Positions 11,366 to 23,930 of a DNA stretch of 64,000 nucleotides are shown here, piece by piece. The stretch spans positions 1 through 64,000 of the forward strand of contig JAOTON010001373.1 of NCBI GenBank assembly GCA_034440635.1. The letters are read 5' to 3'. Each line of letters opens with the position of its first letter. Position 1 is the stretch's first letter. This DNA comes from Lepas anatifera (taxonomy: Eukaryota > Arthropoda > Thecostraca > Lepadidae). The notes beneath the pieces were generated by a model that did not search any database, was not told where the DNA came from, and saw nothing but the letters and a program-made list of their open reading frames with translations. The position numbers were made by a program, and so were the translations under genes.

Positions 11366-12172
11366 GATTACAAAAACTCGAAGAGCACCAAAAATAGTTT
11401 TCCTGTCAGCTTAAAATGCATCACACAAGCGTGAGTTAAAACATCACACAGCACAGTGAGACCTGAGCAAACGCATCAACTTATGGTCGAACTGGGCGTC
11501 AGGAGGGAGTCATGCGGTCTCACCGGGTCACAGAAAGGTCACGACCGTGTCACCTCGCGGTCACGTGTCCGGAACATAAATGTCCCTGATGTATCCCAGC
11601 GCCCATCTCTGCCTTACGGCCGCGGCGAAACGGTTTTGGTAGTTTGGGATAACCAGCCTTAAATAACCGACACATTTTGATAGACGATTGCGCAGGTGCT
11701 ATGAGATTCGTTCCTTAGTTACTTACTTGAGGGCTTTTATAAGGCGTTCTGTGCAAGGCACCTTTGTGCGTCTCTAAAGTGCGCGATTCGTTCCATCAAA
11801 GAGCTGGTTTTATATGGGTGACTGCGAGCAGCGTTTTCCCATTCGGCTGATAAACACAAAAGCCGCTTAGTATAATCAGAGGCAATCGGGGCGAACATTG
11901 CAAAAAATACGGGAAACTGTCAGAATAGAAGCACATAGAAAGGTTGCATCAGTATTGCATCAAGTGCTTCTAATGTGCTGCCGACTCTCGCATCCACGGC
12001 ATTGAATCACCACCGGCGCTGACGAATTTATGACGAAACTCCACATGCTATTAGTCTATTTTAAGCCCTCTCTTACAGATGCCTCTTGTGACGACTCTCG
12101 TTTCGCTAAAGTGCCGCTGGCTGTATTATAAAATTATATATTGTTGAGAGCAAAACTCGACAGCGGGAATAT
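11366..12172. other. Stretch without a supported gene
   Basis: Nothing recognisable is present beyond short frames without domains (for example 11456-11662). Confidence 0.4.
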
Positions 12173-12255
12173 TTGTATGTATGCTCGTATGTATGCCCGC
12201 ATGTGTGCTGGTATGTATGCTCGTATGTATGCTCGTATGTATGTTTGTATGGATG
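12173..12255. repeat. Minisatellite of about 12 bp, GTATGTATGCTC
   Basis: About seven imperfect units of GTATGTATGCTC-type sequence lie in tandem. The 12-base period keeps all frames open, which explains the Cys/Val- and His/Thr-rich frames called on both strands here. Confidence 0.85.
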
Positions 12256-12390
12256 TTCCGCGGGCCACTTAGTTGCGAGTTCTGCGGTAGGTGCCTGGGA
12301 GTTTCGACACTGCTACCTTCCAAACTATGTGCAACCGGTGGTATCTCACACGAGAGCGGATATTGATAAGACGCAGACGATAATTTTTGA

Positions 12391-13412
12391 CCCGCGCCCC
12401 ACCGGGGGTCCGGCGCCACCTTCGCCCTACCGGGGGGCCATCGATGCCCCCTCTAACTCCGAAAATATGGGCGTTAGCGCAAATCTGCAAAGTGCAATAG
12501 AAAGCTCGCGTGAATTCAGTAAGAAATTACTTCACATGTTGTAGTGCTCAGGTCAACGGTTTGACCTCCAAAGGTCAAAATAGGTCAAGATCGGCTATTT
12601 TCACTCAAATATGCAATGATTAAGCAAAATGGGCATAACTCTTATGTCATTAGAGCTATTGATGCCTGGTAAAATACATTTGATAGCAAATTGCCAGTAC
12701 TTTTTCCGCTATGTGAAACGTAAAGACCTCCCCTCCAGTGGTTTGACCTCCAGAGGTCACCTCGTGACCTAATATGACCTGAGGTCACGAAGGTCAAAAA
12801 GTGACCTTGCTGTACATTAACTGAAAGTCAGTGACACGACAAACACGATGGTGTTTGTTTCACCGCTCTAGCTTAATTAGGTCAAAAGTTATTGTCAAAA
12901 TACTGTTTTTGAACTCTGGTGACCTTGGATGACCTTGGAAAAGTCAAAGGGAAAATATGACCCCTGGGATCCGTGAAAGGGTGTCCAAAAACGCTGTTCT
13001 GAGCATTCTGAGTATTTTCAATCATTTTTGTGGCTTTTATATCATGAAACAGCTTTTCACCATGCTTTTCCAATGGGAGAGGTCGCCTCGTGACCTGACC
13101 TCAGGGCACGAAATCGAAATATCCCGGAGATACACCTTGTAGACCCTGAAGGGGTCATGAAGTGTAGGAAGTTTCAAATCCATCAACTTTGAAATGTAGC
13201 TCTTACAAAGCTCTAAAGTTGAAGTGAGGTGACCTTGGTTGACCTCGTCTGGTGACCTGACCTTGGGTGACCCGGGTAAAAAAATTCAGGTATGATGGGA
13301 AAATGATGCAGTGAGAGGTAGAGCTCTCAACCGCGATGCTGCGCCTCGTCGTTTTTCTACTATCCCGGAAAAAACCTTAGGGGGCCATCGATGCCCCCCG
13401 GTGGGGCGAGGG
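12391..13412 (-). mobile_element. Family I TTAA element, copy 2
   Basis: This 1022-bp copy is in reverse orientation: the duplicated end is on the left, the simple end on the right. The right flank is TTAA (13413-13416). The left flank is TTGA (12387-12390), a one-base change from the expected duplication. It carries more substitutions than the other copies, including in the palindromes (GATGCCCC instead of GATGGCCCC), so it looks the oldest of the four. The recurring 63-codon frame is at 12882-13073 on the minus strand. Confidence 0.8.
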
Positions 13413-13416
13413 TTAA

Positions 13417-14251
13417 GCCTGATTGCGGCCTCAAGACGTGCGATTTGATATCAATTTGTCCAGGCTAGTCACAGAGCTGTTGTCATTAAACCACGCATCT
13501 GATAGTTGTGGCCGCGGAGGCTTCACAGGAAAACATCATTCAGCCTGGCAACAGAAACGTCATTTTGGCGTTTTTGTTTCTGGTCGACCTCACATTAAGT
13601 ATTTCTAACATATTTAACATATAAAAGCTTTCTAGGAAGATCGAAATGCACTCACTGACTCATAAGTCCAACACTATCCGCACTGCCGTCATACCTCCCA
13701 CGCTCCTGGTACGAGATCTTTGTCCTCTCTTCAACACTGAGCGATGGTGGGCAACGTATCTAATGTTATGAACATGCGCATCTGGATACGACCTAATGGA
13801 TTCTGACCATACGGACAAATTTGATGGCACCTGCGGGCAATGGCCTCCCGATTCAGGCAGCGAAAGTGCAGCATGACATCGACTGAACATCGCGGCCGCA
13901 TGCAGGGTTCTGCAGTGCTGCAGTAGTTAGCCGCCTGAAAAAAACGATCTCGTGTCCGCTCGGGGTGTCGACCTGGGCAGGTTAGGCCGGAAGTAGACAT
14001 CTGGTGTTGGTAAAAGTCTTACCGCTTCCGACCGGGAAGCGATCATTAACGTTGCCATTAGTTTTAGCACAGTTGCGGCCATTGGTAGAGTTTTGAACGT
14101 CTCTTTGGCCGGAAATAACATTGAAAATGTTGAATTTAAGCAGACGTAGGGTTTTCAAAGGTTTCACCACCGGTATCCGGTCCCCTCCTACTTTATCTCC
14201 ACCCCCACCCGACAATCCGTGGCAACGCCCTTCGTTAGGAACCATTTTTGT
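13417..14251. other. Spacer between two direct family I copies, no gene seen
   Basis: Short overlapping frames on the minus strand (13660-14245) show no domain. The region is bounded by two family I copies in the same orientation, so homologous recombination between them could delete it. Confidence 0.4.
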
Positions 14252-14255
14252 TTAA

Positions 14256-15284
14256 CCCGCGCCCCACCGGGGGTCCGGCGCCACCTTCGCCCCACCGGGG
14301 GGGCCATCGATGGCCCCCCCTCTAACTCCGAAAATATGGGCGTTAGCGCAAATCTGCAAAGTGCAATAGAAAGCTCGCGTGAATTCAGTAAGAAATTACT
14401 TCGCATGTTTTAGTGCTCAGGTCAATGGTTTGACTTCCAGAGGTCAAATTAGGTCAAGATCGGCTATTTTCACTCAAATATGCAATGATTAAGGAAACTG
14501 GGCATAACTCTTATGTCATTAGAGCTATTGAGGCCTGGTAAAGTACATTTGATAGGAAATTGTCAGTACTTTTTCCGCTATGTGGAACGTAAAGACCTCC
14601 CGCCAGTGGTTTGACCGCCAGAGGTCACCTCGTGACCTAATATGACCTGAGGTCACGAAAGGTCAAAAAGTGACCTTGCCGTATATCAAATGAAAGCCAG
14701 TGACAAGACAAACACGATGGTGTTTGTTTCACCGCTCTAGCTGAATTAGGTCAAAAGTTATTGTCAAAATACTGTTTTTGACCCCTGGTGACCTTGGATG
14801 ACCTTGGAAAAGTCAAAGGGCAAATATGACCCCTGGGATCCGTGAAAGGGTGTCCAAAAACGTTGTTCTGAGCAGTCTGAGTATTTGCAATCATTTTTGT
14901 GGCTTTTATATCATGAAATAGCTTTTCCCCATGCTTTTCCAATGGGAGAGGTCGCCTCGTGACCTGACCTCAGGGCACGAAATCGAAAAATCCCGGATAT
15001 ACACCTTGTAGACCCTGGAGGGGTCATGAAGTGTAGGAAGTTTCAAATCGATCGACTTTGAAATGTAGCTCTTACAGACCTCTAAAGGTGAAGTGAGGTG
15101 ACCTTGGTTGACCTCGTCTGGTGACCTGACCTTGGGTGACCCGGGGTAAAAAATTTCAGGGATGATGTGAAAATGATGCAGTGAGAGGTAGAGCCCTCAA
15201 CCGCGGTGCTGCGCCTTGTCGTTTTTCTGCTATCCCGGAAAAACCTTAGGGGGGCCATCGATGGCCCCCCCGGTGGGGCGAGGG
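14256..15284 (-). mobile_element. Family I TTAA element, copy 3
   Basis: This 1029-bp copy is in reverse orientation with intact TTAA on both sides (14252-14255, 15285-15288). All end modules are present: outer repeat CCCGCGCCCCACC, spacer with GGCGCC, inner repeat CCTTCGCCCCACC, GGCCATCGATGGCC palindrome on the left, and palindrome plus CCCTCGCCCCACC on the right. The recurring 63-codon frame is at 14751-14942, minus strand. Confidence 0.8.
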
Positions 15285-15288
15285 TTAA

Positions 15289-17760
15289 GTTTTCTTCTGC
15301 AAAACCTTTGCTGCCAAAGGATGACTCACTTGTGCCCAAAGGCACGGTGTTGAGAGCCCGAATAAGTATAAGCTTACCCTAAAATCGAATGGGAGTTGAG
15401 GAAAGGTTATGAGGTTGTAGCGGATCGAATATCTGAGGTCCGGCAGTGATCAAGGGCTACTTTCCCCTCATGTTTTCTCTTTATTTTGATTTCACTCTGT
15501 ACCCTCGCCAAAGGGAGCAGGCTGCATCACCAGTGCCAACAGAGAAGATGAAATATAGCACAACATTTTTTGTTTGTCTGTAATAGCTATGTTCTGGCTA
15601 CCCAACGCCACAATGACACTGGGAGAAATTCACCGGGGGGGGGGACTTAGTATTACAGCCCAAATAGTTGTGAAGGATCTGCAAATATTTCTAATGCTTG
15701 GAAAAGGCCGATCAAAGGGGGACCGGCATAGCCCAAAAGCAATAGTTTTGTGCCATGGGTTGAGGTTACAAGTATGTACCTATACCGTCTAGAGAGGCAA
15801 ATGACCTTGACACATTAGTGCGGTGAACCAGTGTCAGAGTCAGGGGGGCGGGTACATCACAATATTTTTGAGATGGAAATTTTCCTTGGAGAGATGAAGT
15901 GTTGTAAAAGATTGTTTCCATCTCAATAGTGGCAATGGCAGGCTTAATGCCCTCGGCGAATGATTAACTCCATCGAATTTTTTTCTTAAAAATGAGCCCG
16001 GCCTACCTTTCTGATTGCCAGTTCAAAGACGTCATCAACAGCCAGAACTGACCAGGGACTGAGACCCTATTTGACTCCTGCTTAAGAGTAGCATCCAGAA
16101 GCGAGACCACGCATTTTTACCGGGGAACAGACTTCGACCTGACAACGAATGTGTGGGGAAGGGGGAGGTGAAGCCATAATTTGAGGGACACACGGGAGAG
16201 CAGTACCAAGAGAGTTCGACTGCAAACAACATAATACTATTTGTGTACATCCATGTTGATAAGGGGGAGCAGATGCCACAGCAGCGAACATTTTGGGGAG
16301 AAACGTCTCCCCTGGTTTGTCATTTGGGACAGCATCCCCCGCCCCAACTCTCCAAGCCTAATGCATCAGTCGTCCTATTTCCTGTTCAATCAGCGCCGCA
16401 GCTGACACATAATTTGTTCACCTATATCTTCCGGCTAAACTAACGCGCCTGCACCGGCCCTCCTCCCTCCACCCCCGCTGGCAGAAAGGTGGAGAATCTC
16501 CCGGCCTGCAAGATGTCTTCAGATCTGCACCATCCAGAGGTTACGAGCGGCGCCCGCCAGCGCGTGTCAGCCGCGCGATCGTTATCAACTCACGGAGACC
16601 ACCTGTCGACGCGCGCTGATCCCCGATTGGTGCCAAGTGGCTGCCGGTAGCACTAACAAAACAGATGAGCCTCGCATTCTTTATGCCAATGAATTTTGCT
16701 ATGGTTCTTCTGAGGTCTGGTCTGATAAGTATGGAGTTAAAAGGTAATGTAATGAGATGAGTTTGTTCTTCAGGAGCTCGTTGCCTTTGAAATTGCTTCC
16801 GGATTTTGTACCAGCCGCTCAGTTTGCTTAAACTTTCCCAAAGGTCTCTCCTGTTACCAGATTAGCACTGTGCTTGCACTTACCCAAATTACACATTAAG
16901 TATGCACTGTACGCTCTGAGCGAAAACAGCGGCGGGAAATGTGTTCTCAAGAGCAGTTCACGGTACCGCGCCGACACGAAGTAATAGAGATAAGTATACC
17001 TAATTTGGTTTACTTACGTCTGAAGCTATTCTGTGCCCAAGTGCACTGAACCTGTTACCAATTTCATCACAGGTCAATGTAAAACAGGAGAAAAACACGT
17101 TGCATGAAAAACATCCTACAAATGTCAACCCAATGACCCCACAACCAGTCAAAATCACTCACGGAGCTATGATCTCCCTGTTCTCCAAGTGATTTACGAC
17201 AATCTCCAATGAAGCACAGGAGCTGACGCTGTTTTTCACGCGGTGTGCGCCCGCCCCTGAAGCGGCGGACGCCGTTTAACAGTGGGCAGCGTCGATTTTG
17301 GCAGCAGTTTGTGTCTGTTCTCAAGTGATTTAGCACTGGTGCCCGTTTTCCCGCGCACTTCATCATTTTATCGCCGCCCCTATCGCGCTCATCGACGCAC
17401 GCATGCTTGAATAATAAACGACGAGAAAGAAATGGCTGGGAGGTGCAGCACACATGCGCCCGTTTGCATCTGCGATGAACTTAATCTGTCTACCCAGCAC
17501 CACGCCAGCTGAGTCGGCTGAGGCTAAGTAAGTGGAAGTCATGTGGCATTATTTGCGATTGCGATATTTCTCTTAATCCTGCTTCATTGGTGCCAATTGC
17601 TCAGAAGGGACCGTCATGACAGTCATGTTGTTGCTGTCTCACATTTCATCCCACAAACTCCCTTTTATTTGGTGAATACCTTCATCGCTGTAGAGTCTGT
17701 TCCTTCCCGCGAATATGAGAAGGCAATTAATATACGGTATATTTGTCCTTAATCATCTAC
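15289..17760. other. Stretch without a supported gene
   Basis: I see no domain or repeat family with defined ends here. There are G-run patches near 15637 and 15842. The longest frame (17067-17453, minus strand) is rich in Arg/Cys with no motif. The segment at 16440-16640 is locally GC-rich. Confidence 0.4.
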
Positions 17761-18294
17761 AGGGTATTTGTTAAAAAACACCTATATTTGCTAGCTAAAA
17801 GCGCTATTGCTACCATCACTACTTTTTCGAATTATGAAACCGCTACCCGCTACTCTGCTACTTCGCTTCCGCTACAATTCATTGCAAAGCGCTACCCAAG
17901 CGCTGCTTTTCTTTTTATTGCGCTTTTAAACAAATTGTGAGAAAAAACATTCCTTATCTGTATGTTGCATCCAAATTCATAGTTCAAGTGCACGCAAAAA
18001 AATCACGCAAAAACAGAATGAAAACATAATCATAAAAGAGAAACGTTCGTTCAATCTGCTTTTGTTTTCTGATACAGGAAGACATTTCTCTCAATCTCCA
18101 TCTCCTATTTTGTTTGGATGACGGTTTTGGATGACGGTCCACTCGAAGGCTTTCGGTAGAGGTGCCGCTTTTGAATTCCCGTGAGTCCGCTACCCACTAC
18201 GTTTGGTTAAAGAATCCACTATCGTTACTCCGCTACCGTTTGGAGTCTACAAGAAGCGGAATAGCGGACTTGAATATTAGAGTGCCCGGCCCTG
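17761..18294. mobile_element. Probable decayed hAT-like element with CGCTAC repeats
   Basis: Both ends start CAGGG (left CAGGGTATTTG; right, reverse complement, CAGGGCCGGGCAC). Both are followed about 40 bases in by CGCTATTGCTACC / CGCTATTCCGCTT type motifs, with many CGCTAC/CCGCTAC units inside. CAGGG ends and subterminal repeats suggest a hAT. The 8-base flanks (ATCATCTA and ATGGGCAG) do not match, so the limits and class are tentative. Confidence 0.4.
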
Positions 18295-18687
18295 ATGGGC
18301 AGAATGGAAAATGTTCATCTTTTGCTTAAAACAGTTGTATGGCCTAGATGTCTAAAGCTTAAGCTTAATTTCGTACTACTACTACTGCTATGAATATACT
18401 ATGACTATGAATGACCACTAACATGAATACACATTACATCTGGTGGATCTTTTGCTGGATTTATGGAAAGGGGCCAATTGGCCAGTATTCTAGACGATAA
18501 GGTGATGCGAAGTGGGGGCTTAAGCGCCAGTCTTCCAGAGCCGCACTCACCTCAGCCTGGTGATGCATCACCCAGCGCTGGTTCTACTCATAACTTCCGT
18601 TTTAATCATTTACTGAAACATTGGGGGAAGGCCTCTTTTGGTCATCTGGAGTGAAAGGGCATGAACCCACTGTCACCACTGATCTAA
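18295..18687. other. Spacer without a supported gene
   Basis: Apart from a 63-codon frame at 18463-18654 without a domain, nothing is recognised. Confidence 0.4.
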
Positions 18688-18695
18688 TCAGGAGA

Positions 18696-19238
18696 CATCG
18701 GCGGATCCTAGGGGCAAGCGAGAGATGCACATGCCTACCCCTCTATTGACTCCCACCAGGCGTGTAACCTTGTATACTTTTAGGGGTGCGCAAGCAAACC
18801 TAAACATTTTGAAAGCACCCCTAACTATGAAAGGCACCCCTAAAACTTTCAGGATATTTAAACCAGATCTGCTGTCAAACCAGTCCCAGGTCTAAGTGAG
18901 CGGGCGTGAGGGGGGGGTGGGGGTGAGCGCACCACGTCTCAGCCCATCAACAAATTTTATGACCCGGCTGGGAAAAAGCACCCCTAAATTTTTCACAAAT
19001 TTACATCCCTGACTCCCCGCTCCCCTGAAATGGTCACGGCTCCCCTGAAAGGTTGATGACGCTCCCCTGAAATGTTTTCTGTTCCCTTTCCTTCCGCAGA
19101 ATGCGAGGATCTGCGGTTTCTTGATATGATTTGGCGCCCACCTCATAGGTTTTCCCGCTCAAAATTGGCGCCTCTCTGGTCTGGATGGCATACTCAGACC
19201 ATGTTCTTCCCCCATCGGAGATCCTGGGTCCGCCTATT
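18696..19238. mobile_element. hAT-like MITE, 543 bp
   Basis: The left end CATCGGCGGATCCTAGG and right end (reverse complement) AATAGGCGGACCCAGGAT match over the GGCGGATCC core. The flanking octamers TCAGGAGA (18688-18695) and CCAGGAGA (19239-19246) differ by one base, consistent with an 8-bp duplication. The interior repeats CACCCCTAA and CTCCCCTGAAA motifs. It is longer than the 141-bp and 264-bp relatives and has no coding frame. Confidence 0.6.
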
Positions 19239-19246
19239 CCAGGAGA

Positions 19247-20599
19247 TACCTTAGACCGGGCTGAAGAGTTGACAGAAAGTAACGTACAGACTTGAGACAA
19301 AAGTGTCGAAAATACTACTTCATAGCTGAGCCAAGCGCTCACAAGACCATTAGATATTGTTGAACTGGAAGCCAGGCAAACTTAAACCCAGTGATCTCCC
19401 AGAAGCATTTTTGCCTACAGATCGTGCCGGCATGAACGCTGAGTCCCCAGCGACTCCGTCCGTCATATCAGGTTTCAGTCCCTTATCTCGCATTACAAAA
19501 CATATCTAAGCCCTTTAACTTATGCTTAAATCAGTTCCAGACGGGCATAAGCCTTCTTTGTCCATAAGAAGTTATGGTATCATTTTCGCCAAGTGTTTCC
19601 GAGAGTGACAGCATCTGCCAGGTGGAAATATCAACTGGATTTGCTCCGGCTGTTAATACACGATTCTGCAGACTTGCCGGGTACCTTCTTGCTGAGAATG
19701 GTGCCAGTTAGCACGTTATCACGGCGCGAAAAACCTGCAGTGTTTGTCAGAGGCGATAACTTCAACAGAACCATACATACAGACTACGGGGGTGGAGTAG
19801 CCGGCACCGCCCGCTGTATATGCTTCTCTGAAGGGTTCAGCAATCCAGTCCGCCGAGGTGCTATACAGCACGAGTACACACTTGTGTGCGCTCTGAAGAC
19901 CTTAAAACTAACCAGTTAGTTGACTTAACTAACCAGATTTGAATGAATGTGCGTGTTGGTGCGCTATCTCACCTATGCATGCTTGTTCTGGATAATTTTT
20001 GCCGTGAAAATGTCAGGCGTTTGACGAGAAAGAACACTGGTACAACAGAGATGACGTCGGAAACGCCTAAAAAAGTGAGCAATACTGTCGAGACTTAATG
20101 ACTGTCCCTTATTCTCACACCTGCATATATTTTGCGTGTCGATTCAAAGGCACTTGCACGCCAACATGCAGGAAGTTTTCTCCCCAGATTGCTCTGGGTT
20201 TATATCGGATTTCTGCCAAAATATCATCTCTCGTCTGATAATGGATCGCCTTCCACTGACAGCCTCTGCAAACAGTAATAGCCGGATGTGGGTTCACCTA
20301 AATGTCTGAGGGTTTTCGGTGAGGACTGTTGACAATTAGCACCATGACTGTAGGTAGACATACATACGCACCCATCTGGTGGTTGACGGAATGGATTCGG
20401 CGTGCCCACAACCCGCAGATGTATGCCGAACATATTATACCAGAAAGCTTCAGCTGTGTTTTCCTTATCCGGAGGATCGCGAACAGTAATTTTTGTAGCA
20501 TCCCCCCTTATGATTCATCACAGTAGCTTGCGTTGTTCAGACATATTTTACACTAAGCCTGAATCCTGTGACCAGGGCGGTGACACAAATTAGCTGCCA
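19247..20599. other. Stretch without a supported gene
   Basis: Short frames lie on both strands, with a 108-codon frame at 19593-19919. None has a recognisable motif, and no repeat with definable ends was found. Confidence 0.4.
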
Positions 20600-21085
20600 G
20601 GCGGCAGATTCTGTCAGACATGGCGCCAGGCCAGGGTCGGCTTATCTTCAAACTGGGCGGTTCCCAGCCGGGTTTATCTGGACAGGGTGCGTGCGTGATG
20701 CCGACCAGACCTGTCGGAGTCGCGCCGTGTCGCGGGTGCGTGCGGCGCGTGGGAGGGCGGGGGCCCGCAACAAGGCCGACTATAAAGTCTATGGCACCGA
20801 GGAGACCAAAATAACGACTGCAAGCTGGCAGCCTTCGGCTCTCATCGGCATGATAGGAAGCCACCAGTTTGTAGAGCTTCATTACTGCTTGAACATCTGT
20901 TTTTCTCGGAACCATGCAGTGTACAGAAGCATTGCCTCGGGTCACTGGCTGATCCAGAGAGGAAGGGGAGGTGGGGGACATTTTCTCAAAGTTTGCAGTG
21001 CAAGAAAAACTATTTCTGATAAAGCAGACTGGCTTTCTTAAACATTGATACTCACGATTTCGACAATTTTCCCTCCCCCACCGTT

Positions 21086-21310
21086 CCTCCTGAGTCCACC
21101 ACTGATTCGACTGCTTCCCCTCCTGATTCCGCCAATGACTCGCGTGCGTCCTCTCTGGGCCCGCCAATGACTCGCGTGCGTCCCTCCTGAGTCCACCTTT
21201 GGCCGGGTGCGTCCTTCCTGAGTCTGCCACTAACCCGGATGCGTCCTCCCTGAGTCCGCCATTAACCCTGGTGAGTCCGCTCCTGAGTCCGCCACTGGTT
21301 CCAGTGCGTC
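21086..21310. repeat. 32-bp minisatellite
   Basis: Seven imperfect tandem units of 30-33 bases follow the pattern CCTCCTGAGTCCGCCACT then roughly AACCCGGGTGCGT. The units tend to end in GTGCGT, GATGCGT or GTGAGT. The repeat accounts for the Gly/Leu/Arg-rich middle of the 293-codon minus-strand frame that crosses it. Confidence 0.85.
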
Positions 21311-21573
21311 CCCTCTGCGCGCTGGCAGTCCGGCGCGGCTGGACAAGGACCAGGAGCCGGGTCTGGTGTGAGTTACGAGGTGGTGTAACGACCTCCAGCC
21401 TCGTTACAACCGGGCGGTCCAACTCATCTGGCACAAATCAGACCGCCGCTCAAGACACGCACCCAGAAATCTCGGGCAGCTTTCGCACCATCAGTCATGA
21501 AGCATGCCTCGAAGCTTCAGTGGGCCAATATTTGTCGAGAAATAATGACTAGCTTCTTACTCCAGCACAACCT

Positions 21574-21574
<1 letters not shown>

Positions 21575-21611
<37 letters not shown>
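21575..21611. repeat. (CT)n microsatellite
   Basis: A 37-base uninterrupted run of CT dinucleotides. Confidence 0.95.
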
Positions 21612-21613
<2 letters not shown>

Positions 21614-23930
21614 GTTTTTGTTTACCTCAGGGAGATATATGTATATTCACTTTAAGTGAGCATAAATGTTCGTCCCTTCTTCCCCTCCCAGTTTGCGGGC
21701 ATCCTCAGCCTCGTTTCCAAGTGTGATGACCCGGCATCGTTGACAGCCGAGCCCCAAACCTGCAGGTGGACCTGGTTGAACTGCCGGTTGGTCCGCCGGT
21801 TCCGGTCGACTGGTGCTTGGCAGGGACGCCGCCCCGCTTACATCCGGCGCCAGGCCAGTAAACAAACCTCCGCCGGCGCCCGGCTCCGGTCCTCAGCCTC
21901 ACGCACACGGCGCGCACATGGAAATGGGCCGGCTGGAACCGCGACAGAGGGGCCCGCCAACTTCAGTAGAAGGTGCTGTGTTAGAGGGTAGAGTTGGAGA
22001 AGGTCGTTTCGCTGCAGGAGGTAGTATATAGTGTTACATCGAACTAAATCGCGGCGGGGTTTGGCTGCTGGAGTGGGAATCGGCACGCAGCAACGTGTGC
22101 GTGCCGTATCGCGGGCTCGAGCCTTCTTAGAGACAGGACTAGGCACCCTGCCCCAGCTCAAGCCTACTGCATTCCCCTTCCCCTCTGACGCGACATCAGC
22201 AATTGGAGCGTCGTCTACACTTATCGATTAAATGTGAAAAAAACTGTCCCAAACATTTATCAAGGAAAACACGATACATGTGTAAGTATCACGGCACGCT
22301 GCGGCCCAGACCTAAAAATAATCTGAACTTGGGTGTATTTCCGGCAAAAAAAAGAACAAAATGAACTGAAGATAACCTGCCAGTGAGCTAGCATGCATGC
22401 ATTCAATGCAGCTATTAACTTAGTAGGCAAATCAGGCACTTAACTGCAATAACGGCCACAATGTGACCTGTATCGGAGTATTCAGTGTCGGTGCCTGGGG
22501 AATGTTAAATGGTTCCGAAAGAAAGCCTGCTTTCTATCCAGACACCAAAACCTTCATTTAATTCAATGATGGTGCCCACAGCCTGCTAACGTGCAGCTCC
22601 GTTAGACCCGTGCGTGTCTCGGGTGTGCGCCGCCCCAGTTTTTGCGCTGTCTCCTTCCATCCCGAATACGGCTCGGCAGCGGAGCGGTAGCTGGGAATGG
22701 ACGCCCGCCGTCCACCGCTGACGAACAAGACCACACAGGGAGCACGCACGCGACCGGCCACTTCCCACCATTACCCGCTGCCGCGGCTGGGCCGGCGGCC
22801 CGGAGTCGCGCTGATCGTCCGCTGCCCCGGGGCGGTGCAGACATCCCCCCGGGGATGACCAGCCCCGGCGGCAGTGTTCCGTGTCGGGAGGTTCCCACGC
22901 GGAGCGGCGCCGTGGCAGCAGCATCGGCGTGGGAGACGAGGCCCGGGGACAAATCAGATGGCCGCCGGGGACAGAGTGCGGTCCGCGGGCTATTGAGCGA
23001 TCGATCTTCGGCGGCGACTTCTGAGGAAGGCACTGGGATGGCTCATTGATTGGCCGTGAACAATTGGACGGTGCGCAAAAAGTAATCTATCTGCGTTATG
23101 GTTGTGAGTTTTATCAATGGTAAATGACGTGTCACAGCGGTTTCATCATTGTTCTGTCGATTATCGGACAAAATGAATGCTATATACTAGAGGACTGCAG
23201 TCGGAATATGCATGTACCGAACCTTGTATCCTGTGCGCACTCCCAACTGAGCTCGGGGTGAATGACCTTCATGTTTAGCTATGCCCTCGCCGGCGTGTAC
23301 ATGCATTACCCTCCCCAGAATAGACCCTAACGGCACTTGACATCAGCGCAATACAGACCGGGCCGAGTGCCCAGCATCGCTACGTCTCTGTCCGCGCACA
23401 GATGCTCCCCGCCCTCCAGAACACCTGCTCTTTTCATTGCAGTAGCCGGGACTACGCATCTGGCAGCTGAGCTTATGAGTCCCTGTTCTCCGCCGAATTC
23501 GGACCTCGCGACACTAATGGCGACATTTCCCGGCTGGCGGCACAGCAGGACTTGCGATTCGCATTAGTCTCACCGCGCTCCGACACAATCGCGTTGAATT
23601 TTACGGCACGTGGTCTCGTGAGCCAGCTCCAGCAGCTGGTGACTTCTGAATGGCCGGCTGCCGCTTCCCTGAGGACTGACGCTGGAGCACAATCAGAGCT
23701 ATTTTGACGGCCAGAGTGGCCGCGCTTGCTGGAACAGCTGGAGTGGGACGATGCGCAGCCGGCGGAGAAAACAAGAGGCCGGGCTCGGCGGCGGCATTCG
23801 GGGGCGTCAGCGTCCACTGTGATACCAATTGGCTTTGGACCTGTATTGTGACACTTGACAGCACCTGTGAAGAGCGGAGGGGGTCCACCGCCCTCCCTGT
23901 CCACCAGAGGATAGGTACTCTTCCCAGCTA

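Larger units (their letters stand above)
20600..23930. other. GC- and CpG-rich domain, no gene resolved
   Basis: This 3.3-kb interval has several strongly GC-rich, CpG-dense patches (about 20620-20790, 21780-21960, 22560-23010). They keep many frames open on both strands at once, such as 20553-21434 (minus), 22602-23033 (minus) and 22642-23049 (plus). None shows a domain. Composition like this is often seen at promoters or first exons in animal genomes, so the interval is the best place in the window to look for transcription evidence. No exon can be asserted. Confidence 0.4.

Noticed and set aside
12173..12419. Cys/Val-rich and His/Thr-rich frames
   Set aside because: Translation of a 12-base tandem repeat in several frames.
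21086..21310. CRISPR-like array
   Set aside because: Units are contiguous imperfect repeats without unique spacers, and the context is animal DNA; this is a minisatellite.
20553..21434. 293-codon minus-strand frame, longest in the window
   Set aside because: It lies in GC-rich DNA where stops are rare, crosses the 32-bp minisatellite, has low-complexity Arg/Gly/Thr composition and overlaps another long frame on the opposite strand. No domain is visible.
22602..23049. Long overlapping frames on both strands
   Set aside because: Explained by the very high GC content; Pro/Arg/Ala/Ser-rich translations on both strands without motifs.
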